DNA of 5,003 bases, taken from assembly GCA_934162425.1 (NCBI GenBank), contig CAKPIS010000014.1, positions 1 through 5,003 on the forward strand, in the 5' to 3' direction. This DNA comes from an uncultured Bacilli bacterium. Its GTDB lineage: Bacteria > Bacillota_I > Bacilli_A > RF39 > UBA660. Positions 1 through 5,003 of the stretch are shown here, one piece after another (positions within the stretch are counted from its first letter, which is position 1; the number at the start of each line of letters is the position of its first letter). The position numbers and the translations under genes were made by a program. Below the pieces are notes generated by a model. That model worked only from the letters and a program-made list of their open reading frames with translations, had not been told where the DNA came from and made no database searches.

Positions 1-28
1 CACTGCGTTGCAACTTTCATTTTATATG

Positions 29-1294
29 CTACTCAACATATTTTTTCTCATAATTTCTAATGAAATTAACATTATACTTTTCAACATCATTGAGCATATC
101 CTCGGTGAAATCTTCGGGTTCAATCGTTCCCACATACCACCATTTATCGTCAAAATAATCTTGTATGTAGTCCGTATTGAATCTTCGTCCTGCTCGGGCA
201 TAAATTTCATTTCGTGCGAGTTCAAGCTCATCTGCATCAAGTCCTGCCAAATCGGAATTTGTAAGCTTTCGTGTGCCACTGTCAGGCAATATGTAATCAT
301 CGTCATAATAATCATCGTAATCATTATAATCATCATACGAACTGTCTGACTTGTCGGATTTTGCAGTTGTGGGTTCGGCTGCAGAATAATTTGTATCCAA
401 ATAAACTATATTGGATTTTTCAGACATCTCATTAATAAATTCATCAGAAGCGGCTAATAAGTAAAGCGTTAATATATCTCCAGGTGTTTTATAACTAAAA
501 CATATGTTGTTATATACAGACAATGTATTTTGATCATTTGCAACTTTATTGAGTGATTCATTAAGTAAATTGGCCGCATCTTCTAACGAAACATTACACA
601 TAATTGCAATGCAAAGTGTAGCGTTAGTCTTTAATGAAGTATCCGACAATATTGCTGATACATTCATAATTTTTCCGCTGTATTGCTCGGTACCTATCAC
701 AATGTTCATCCTTGATAAATCTTTCGGAGTATAAAGTTTCGTAGCTGTATTGGTTCGTTCCTGATTACCGTTATCAATATCGTAATTTGATACATCGGAT
801 AATATATCGACCGCCTGTTCGACATTATCATATTTATTGCTGTCGCTTTCTGATGATGACAACCGTGATACACAAATACTTTTATACTTTTTCCAAAAGC
901 CGTAGAAATCATATTTAACTCTTGCACCCGTATCATTTGATGATTCTTCAACAACGCTTTCGTTTAGCGGTACAATGCCTTCTTCAACCGTTGTCGGTTC
1001 TGTTAAACTGCTTTCCGATTTGGTTTTGGTTTTGGTATCGGAATGACTGCTGTTATTTAAAGGAAACAAAACCAACGCAAGTATTCCTGCAAACACAAGT
1101 ACAAAAGCTCCAAATACTATGCCTGCAATTTTCCATTGCTTTTTCAGCTTTTCTTTTTGCTCGTTTTTTGGTTCATTCAGGCTGACTGTTTCGGCTGTTT
1201 CGTAATCTTCAACAGCCGAGCAATCTTCACCGCAGTTTTCACAATATCTGTCTTTTTCATTTAGCAGAAATCCGCATTTTGGACAACGCCTCAT
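29..1294 (-). CDS. Zinc-ribbon, single-pass membrane protein with extracellular YARHG domain
   Basis: This 421-residue protein has a cytosolic N-terminus and a large outer part. Residues 4-21 form a zinc ribbon (C4-x2-C7, C18-x2-C21). A Lys-rich stretch (46-55) precedes one membrane helix at about 56-77, which by the positive-inside rule leaves residues 78-421 outside. Residues 80-125 are a Ser/Thr/Glu-rich linker. Residues 126-300 look folded but match nothing I know; they contain four cysteines (141, 228, 233, 265). Residues 319-334 are a tract made almost only of Asp and Tyr. Residues 341-421 are a YARHG domain (Pfam-type, function unknown): ARNEIYARAG at 360-369, then F372, Y380-F381 and W385-W386-Y387. 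The signature reads YARAG, with Ala replacing His. The overall plan (zinc ribbon, one helix, outer domains) recalls TcaA/YvbJ-like envelope proteins of Firmicutes, but I see no basis for calling it an orthologue. The start is set by GGAGGG 6 bases upstream. It is the last gene of the probable operon. Confidence 0.92.
   Translation of the reverse strand: MRRCPKCGFLLNEKDRYCENCGEDCSAVEDYETAETVSLNEPKNEQKEKLKKQWKIAGIVFGAFVLVFAGILALVLFPLNNSSHSDTKTKTKSESSLTEPTTVEEGIVPLNESVVEESSNDTGARVKYDFYGFWKKYKSICVSRLSSSESDSNKYDNVEQAVDILSDVSNYDIDNGNQERTNTATKLYTPKDLSRMNIVIGTEQYSGKIMNVSAILSDTSLKTNATLCIAIMCNVSLEDAANLLNESLNKVANDQNTLSVYNNICFSYKTPGDILTLYLLAASDEFINEMSEKSNIVYLDTNYSAAEPTTAKSDKSDSSYDDYNDYDDYYDDDYILPDSGTRKLTNSDLAGLDADELELARNEIYARAGRRFNTDYIQDYFDDKWWYVGTIEPEDFTEDMLNDVEKYNVNFIRNYEKKYVE
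293..340 (-). repeat. Low-complexity Asp/Tyr codon tract
   Basis: This encodes residues 319-334 of the YARHG protein, a stretch of Asp and Tyr with one Ser and one Asn. On the plus strand it appears as loosely repeated atcatcg/ataatcat triplets, a microsatellite-like sequence prone to slippage in steps of three. It sits in the linker just before the YARHG domain. It also gives rise to open antisense and out-of-frame stretches here that are not genes. Confidence 0.8.
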
Positions 1295-1300
1295 TTTTAA

Positions 1301-1306
1301 CCCTCC
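1301..1306 (-). promoter_or_regulatory. Ribosome binding site of the YARHG gene
   Basis: GGAGGG lies 6 bases before the ATG at 1294, within the 24-bp gap between the two zinc-ribbon genes. It is a strong Shine-Dalgarno match at good spacing, and places the CxxC of the zinc ribbon only three residues after the start. Confidence 0.85.
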
Positions 1307-1318
1307 AATGTCAAAAAA

Positions 1319-1939
1319 TTATCTGAAAACTTTTCCGTTTTGCTTTGCACCGCAGCTTGGACAAAAGCTTGCATCATCACTTAATTCTGTTCCGCAATTT
1401 TCGCAAAACCTCTGACTGCTTGTATTGTCAACACCGATTTCTTCATTTTCAGCTTTTGTATTTCCGCATGAACAAGTTCCGACATAATCAGAATTAACTC
1501 TTCCGCATTTTTTGCACTGCCATTCTCCATTGGCAACATCAACAGGCTCATCCTTCGACAGCTGATATTCAAGTAATTTGGCAGTAGCTTTCGTGTGCTG
1601 AGTAATACTTGCCAATGAGCCTATAAGCAATGCAACAACATGATAAATACAATACTCAATAAAAGCACAGATTGCAGCGTCAACAAGATTCATAAAGAAT
1701 GTGCCGAAATTAAATTTATATTTCACTTCGCCGTAATATGATGTACCGTCAGTTTCAAAACCTGCAATAATTGAAGTAATAATTCCTATTATAATCAAAA
1801 TTACAAAAAGAATCTTACCAAGAGTTTCTACACCGGAACACCAACTCCAAAGTTCACTTATCACTTTGTCAGTTTTTACACTGTCTTCGACTGACACCGG
1901 ACTTTTGTGTTTTGATGTTTCTTTAAACATATTTGCCAT
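1319..1939 (-). CDS. Membrane protein with two C-terminal zinc ribbons
   Basis: I do not recognise a named gene. The 206-residue product has a polar, Lys-rich N-terminus (1-40) and two predicted membrane helices, at about 41-60 and 84-110. The short loop between them (61-83) should lie outside, which puts both termini in the cytosol. The C-terminal part carries two zinc-binding modules. The first has C142-x2-C145 and C156-x-C158, in the context W-x-C-x-x-C-G ... VGTCSCG, with an unusual single-residue spacing in the second pair. The second is a classical zinc_ribbon_2 type knuckle with C179-x2-C182 and C193-x2-C196. Such ribbons usually mediate protein or nucleic-acid contacts, but none of that is shown here. 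The first ATG is preferred because the purine-rich ribosome site is 8 bases from it, whereas Met4 would be 17 away. The gene sits 31 bp after the leucine-rich repeat gene and 24 bp before the YARHG gene, so it is probably co-transcribed with both. Confidence 0.9.
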   Translation of the reverse strand: MANMFKETSKHKSPVSVEDSVKTDKVISELWSWCSGVETLGKILFVILIIIGIITSIIAGFETDGTSYYGEVKYKFNFGTFFMNLVDAAICAFIEYCIYHVVALLIGSLASITQHTKATAKLLEYQLSKDEPVDVANGEWQCKKCGRVNSDYVGTCSCGNTKAENEEIGVDNTSSQRFCENCGTELSDDASFCPSCGAKQNGKVFR

Positions 1940-1947
1940 TACTCTTT

Positions 1948-1954
1948 CCCCCTT
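1948..1954 (-). promoter_or_regulatory. Ribosome binding site of the two-ribbon membrane protein gene
   Basis: AAGGGGG stands 8 bases before the ATG at 1939. It departs from AAGGAGG by one base (G for A), so it may be weaker than the sites of the flanking genes. A second purine patch (AAAGAG, 1947-1942) is too close to the ATG to be a better candidate. The site decides for the first ATG over Met4. Confidence 0.7.
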
Positions 1955-1970
1955 AAATTAACACCGACTG

Positions 1971-4900
1971 TTATTCAAATCTGAATGTTTTTACAGCATA
2001 GTTGAAATTTTGACAAGCTGTTGAATATTTTTTTGCGGATGTTATATCATCTGCGATAAATTCAAGACCTGTTGCCTTTGTATATCCAAAAACATAGCCG
2101 TTTTTCTCACCGAGTTTAGTAAAGTTCGGTGCAGGAGGAGATGACTGTGAATACGGACTCTTTGTGAACAAAATAGCTCCCACATAACCCATATCATATT
2201 TGTCATAGTTGTACTTTTCATAGTAACATCTCCAGCCACCGCTTGATTTTTTATCATAACAACCGTCAGGAACTACAACAGAGTACTCTGCAACAGTTCG
2301 GTTTCCACTCGTGCAAGTATAGTATGTTCTCACGCCATTGATAACAGTCACCTTACAGGTGGCTTTTTTGCCGTTTGCGGTTGTTGCTGTGATTGTAGTT
2401 GCGCCTGCACCTTTGGCGGTAACTTTTCCACCTGACACGGTTGCAACATTTTTGTTGCTTGATGACCATGTTACCGTGCTTGTTGAACCCGCTGAAAGTG
2501 TGTATTTGAGCGTAACGCTTTCCTTTTTGCCGATATAAGCTGATGTCTTGTTCAGCTTGATTGACTTAGGCGGATTGTAGACATACTTTTTTGACCAACC
2601 CTTTGAGTTATATCCGCTGACAGTTTTGCCGTTCCTGTCAATACAACGGATTGTATAGGTTTCGGTTCTGCCGGATTTTACGGCACTGTCGGTATAGGTC
2701 GTAGCGGTTGTATCTTTGATTCTCTTCCAACCCGAAGAAGTTTTGCGATAAAGTCGATAGCCGTAAGCCCCTGTAACTTTGTTCCAACTGAGCTTAATTC
2801 CGCCCGATGTATTTTCAAGCTTACTGATTGACGGAGTTGACGCAGTGTATTTCTTAGACCAACCCTTTGAGTTAAAGCCGCTGACGGTGTTGCCGCCCTT
2901 GTCGATACAACGAATTGTGTAGATTTCGGTTTTGTTTGCGGTTACACCAGAATCGGTAAAGCTTGTTGCGGTTGTGTCTTTAAATCTCTTCCAACCTGTT
3001 GAAGTTTTGTGATAAAGACGGTAGCCGTAAACACCTGCGATTTTGTTCCAAGTCAGTTTAATACCGCTTGATGTGTTTTCAAGTTTTGAAATTGTCGGTG
3101 CAACAGGAACATATTTAATTGACCAACCCTTTGAGTTAAAGCCGCTGATTGTGTTGCCATCTTTGTCAAGGCAACGGATTGTATAAGTTTCGGTTTTATT
3201 CGGTACTACACTTGAATCGGTAAAGCTTGTTGAAGTTGTATCCTTAAATCTTTTCCAGCCGCCCGAGGCAGGTCTGTAATAAAGTCTGTAGCCGTAAGCA
3301 CCGTTGACCTTGTTCCATTGTAATTTTACACCGCCTGTTGTATTTTTAAGGCTTGTAATCTGCGGTGTTGAAAGGTTTACTTTATATTCTTCAAATTTAA
3401 AGCCGTTATTATTTGCATATCTTTGAGCGCAAGAATTTATATCGCCGACAATAACAAAATCAGTAATCTTGTAGTTGTTGTCATTTTTGCCGTAATAGCC
3501 AAGGCTGTAATCAGAAAGAGATGTAACACTTGCAGGAATTATAATCTTCTTTAAATTCAGGCAATTGTAGAATGCGTAATCGCTAATCTGTTTAAGACCG
3601 CTGTTCAGCTTTACAGATGACAGATTGGTGCAATCTATAAATGCATTGCTCCAGATATATTGTAAGCCTGCAGGAAATTCAATGCTTTTCAAAGAACTGC
3701 ATCCTGAAAAAGCATATGAGTCAATATGTATTAAGTTTTTTCCGAATCTGATATTTTTCAGGTTTGTACAATCAGCGAAACTGTTTGCTCCGATTTCTGA
3801 AATATTATCAGGCAAATCGACACTTTCAAGACTGCTGCAACCAGAAAATACGCCGTCATTAACATAATTTAATTTTGAAGAGAGAGTTACACTTTTTACC
3901 CCTTCACAACCCGCAAAGGCATATGTTCCCAAGGAAGAAACACTTTCGGGCAAATCAACTTTTTCAACAGACGAACAGTTTGCAAATGCACTTTCACCTA
4001 TTGTATTGAGTGAATCATTAAATGTTACATTCTTTACAGAAGAACATTCCTCAAATGCGTTGTTGCCGATTTCTCTCAGATTTTTGTTAAAACTCAAATT
4101 TTCAATTGAAGAACAGCCTTTAAATGCCGAATCAGCGATTGTATTAAGATTCTCGGAAAAAGTCACACTTTTAATATTATAGCAATTTTCAAACGCAGAT
4201 TTACCGACAGACATCATACTATCGGGTAAAGTAATGCTCTTCAACCCTGTACAGTTTTTAAAGCATTCGTTCGGAAGAACCAGTAAACCGTTTTCAAAGG
4301 TCACATTTTCAAGGTATTTATATCCTGAAAAAGCTCTATCGGGCAATGAATCAACAGTTGACGCAATAACAATATTTGTCAATGAAGGTAGATATAGGCA
4401 ATCTGATATTGATTCAATATTTTTGGCTTTAAAATAGACTGTTTTAAGGCTTGTACAACCTTCAAATGGATATTCATAATTGCCATCCATACAATACCGC
4501 ACATACCCAAAGTACTCGATTTGTTCAGGAATTGTTATATATTCAAGGCTTTTACAATTTTTAAACATCTGATTTGAAATATAAGTTATTCCCTTTCCCA
4601 AATCAACATCAACAAGTGAGATACAGTCTGAGAAAAGTCGGCTCGGAATTTCTTTAACCGTATCAGGAATTATAATTCCTTTTAGCTTTCTATTATTGTA
4701 GATACCGCTTACATCAGAAAATGTTTGGGTACGGTAATTATAACCCAATGAAGTTACCTTGTACCCATTTACCATGGACGGAATTTCAACATATTCGCTG
4801 TCACCTTTGTATTTAGTAACATTTGCGGTCATATCACTGCTGTTATAACTAAATTCAAAATCATCCGGATTTGAATCGTAGGTGGCGGCGCTTGCCGTAA

Positions 4901-4988
4901 CAGGCACGCACATTGCCGCCGAAAGGACTATCAGCACGGATAATATGACAGAAATGCTGCTTCTTAGCTTAATTTTACATTTACTCAT
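1971..4988 (-). CDS. Secreted BspA-type leucine-rich repeat protein with FN3-like and Big_2 domains
   Basis: This 1005-residue protein is probably exported and acts at or outside the cell surface as an adhesin or ligand-binding protein. The start is supported by an AGGAGG 7 bases upstream. Residues 1-34 form a signal peptide: basic N-terminus, hydrophobic core at about 12-30, and an A-S-A cleavage site near 32-34. Residues 43-81 match the usual opening segment of BspA proteins (Y-x-G ... IP ... G-x-x-V). Residues 95-494 hold about 17 LRR_5/TpLRR units, mostly 23 residues long, with the pattern AFxxCxxLxxVxLPxxLxxIG; 495-535 is the terminal cap. Three FN3-like repeats follow (542-626, 631-714, 719-802; GYRLY and GW motifs), then a Big_2 Ig-like domain (about 807-882; TWSSSN, VATV, GKVTAKGAG). 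Residues 883-1005 are an unassigned domain. I see no LPXTG motif, lipobox, dockerin or C-terminal membrane helix, so the mode of retention is unknown. It is first in a probable three-gene operon. The family call is firm; the ligand is unknown. Confidence 0.95.
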   Translation of the reverse strand: MSKCKIKLRSSISVILSVLIVLSAAMCVPVTASAATYDSNPDDFEFSYNSSDMTANVTKYKGDSEYVEIPSMVNGYKVTSLGYNYRTQTFSDVSGIYNNRKLKGIIIPDTVKEIPSRLFSDCISLVDVDLGKGITYISNQMFKNCKSLEYITIPEQIEYFGYVRYCMDGNYEYPFEGCTSLKTVYFKAKNIESISDCLYLPSLTNIVIASTVDSLPDRAFSGYKYLENVTFENGLLVLPNECFKNCTGLKSITLPDSMMSVGKSAFENCYNIKSVTFSENLNTIADSAFKGCSSIENLSFNKNLREIGNNAFEECSSVKNVTFNDSLNTIGESAFANCSSVEKVDLPESVSSLGTYAFAGCEGVKSVTLSSKLNYVNDGVFSGCSSLESVDLPDNISEIGANSFADCTNLKNIRFGKNLIHIDSYAFSGCSSLKSIEFPAGLQYIWSNAFIDCTNLSSVKLNSGLKQISDYAFYNCLNLKKIIIPASVTSLSDYSLGYYGKNDNNYKITDFVIVGDINSCAQRYANNNGFKFEEYKVNLSTPQITSLKNTTGGVKLQWNKVNGAYGYRLYYRPASGGWKRFKDTTSTSFTDSSVVPNKTETYTIRCLDKDGNTISGFNSKGWSIKYVPVAPTISKLENTSSGIKLTWNKIAGVYGYRLYHKTSTGWKRFKDTTATSFTDSGVTANKTEIYTIRCIDKGGNTVSGFNSKGWSKKYTASTPSISKLENTSGGIKLSWNKVTGAYGYRLYRKTSSGWKRIKDTTATTYTDSAVKSGRTETYTIRCIDRNGKTVSGYNSKGWSKKYVYNPPKSIKLNKTSAYIGKKESVTLKYTLSAGSTSTVTWSSSNKNVATVSGGKVTAKGAGATTITATTANGKKATCKVTVINGVRTYYTCTSGNRTVAEYSVVVPDGCYDKKSSGGWRCYYEKYNYDKYDMGYVGAILFTKSPYSQSSPPAPNFTKLGEKNGYVFGYTKATGLEFIADDITSAKKYSTACQNFNYAVKTFRFE
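2583..3368 (-). repeat. Three tandem FN3-like coding repeats of 264-267 bp
   Basis: These bases encode residues 541-802. By hand alignment, copies two and three differ at 21 of 84 residues (75% identical), and copies one and two differ at about 25 of 85, including one extra Gly codon in copy one. At the DNA level, a block starting at 2857 recurs at 3121 with 28 identical bases, and its first 18 bases recur again at 2593, giving a period of exactly 264. The repeats are thus much closer to each other than are the LRR units next door, which suggests recent duplication or ongoing homogenisation. Confidence 0.9.
3507..4706 (-). repeat. 69-bp coding repeat array (TpLRR units, about 17)
   Basis: These bases encode residues 95-494 of the leucine-rich repeat protein. 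Units begin at residues 95, 118, 141, 174, 196, 219, 242, 265 and then every 23 residues to 472. Two units break the register: the one at 141 is 33 residues long (about ten extra residues, roughly 163-172), and the one at 174 is 22. The conserved frame is xF-x-x-C-x-x-L at the start of each unit. The DNA of neighbouring units is well diverged while the protein pattern is kept, pointing to an old array under selection for fold. Confidence 0.9.
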
Positions 4989-4995
4989 AATTTTT

Positions 4996-5001
4996 CCTCC
5001 T
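4996..5001 (-). promoter_or_regulatory. Ribosome binding site of the leucine-rich repeat gene
   Basis: AGGAGG lies 7 bases before the ATG at 4988, a near-perfect Shine-Dalgarno match. It fixes the start and shows that the complete coding region is in the window. Only two further bases upstream are visible, so no promoter can be assessed. Confidence 0.9.
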
Positions 5002-5003
5002 AA

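Noticed and set aside
1..20. Possible start of a fourth minus-strand gene (ATG at 20)
   Set aside because: Only six codons are visible and no Shine-Dalgarno sequence precedes it, since the upstream bases are the A/T-rich end of the YARHG gene. It cannot be supported.
22..336. Second minus-strand frame of 104 codons inside the YARHG gene
   Set aside because: It begins in the low-complexity tract (Met/Ile run), overlaps a gene with clear domains in another frame, and lacks a ribosome site.
8..349. Plus-strand open frame of 113 codons
   Set aside because: It is antisense to the YARHG gene, has no ribosome site, and ends in an Ile/Val run that is just the reverse of the Asp/Tyr codon tract.
706..954. 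Minus-strand frame of 82 codons within the YARHG gene, and plus-strand frames at 549-734 and 922-1185
   Set aside because: All lie within the reading frame of a well-supported gene, show no domain features and have no ribosome sites.
1940..1970. Terminator or internal promoter in the gap after the LRR gene
   Set aside because: I found no inverted repeat with a T-run and no convincing -35/-10 pair in 31 bp. The same holds for 1295-1318.
3507..4706. Regular 69-bp periodicity that might suggest a CRISPR-like or other non-coding repeat array
   Set aside because: The period equals 23 codons, the DNA units are diverged, and the whole stretch is open in one frame with the TpLRR pattern; it is protein-coding.
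4887..4988. Lipoprotein signal (Cys27 in the exported protein)
   Set aside because: The residues before Cys27 are A-A-M, which do not fit a lipobox, and a standard A-S-A cleavage site follows at about residue 34.

Overview
The window is about 36-40% GC by eye and all three genes lie on the minus strand. Strong purine-rich ribosome binding sites, the low GC and the protein families suggest a Gram-positive anaerobe of the Clostridia, most likely a gut Oscillospiraceae/Ruminococcus-like species. These families are a secreted BspA-type leucine-rich repeat protein with fibronectin-III-like and Big_2 Ig-like modules, and zinc-ribbon membrane proteins, one carrying a YARHG domain. The taxonomic call is inference from style and is not proven by any marker gene.

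Read in the direction of transcription (high to low coordinates), the layout is as follows. (1) 4988-1971 encodes a 1005-residue exported protein: signal peptide, about 17 TpLRR/BspA repeats of 23 residues, three tandem FN3-like repeats of about 88 residues, one Big_2 domain and an unassigned C-terminal domain of about 120 residues. (2) After a 31-bp gap, 1939-1319 encodes a 206-residue protein with two membrane helices and two C-terminal zinc ribbons. (3) After a 24-bp gap, 1294-29 encodes a 421-residue protein: N-terminal zinc ribbon, one membrane helix, a long extracellular region with an Asp/Tyr-rich tract, and a C-terminal YARHG domain. Each gene has its own ribosome binding site and neither gap holds a terminator-like hairpin, so a single transcript is likely. 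The promoter lies upstream of base 5003, outside the window. The last 28 bases (1-28) hold nothing I can support.

The genes look like a cell-envelope module. One large secreted adhesin-like protein is encoded with two membrane proteins whose zinc ribbons should both face the cytosol, while the YARHG protein reaches outward. None of the three can be given an experimentally known function from sequence alone. The main points of interest are the three-gene arrangement, the unassigned domains in genes 1 and 3, and the mosaic composition and internal repeats of gene 1.
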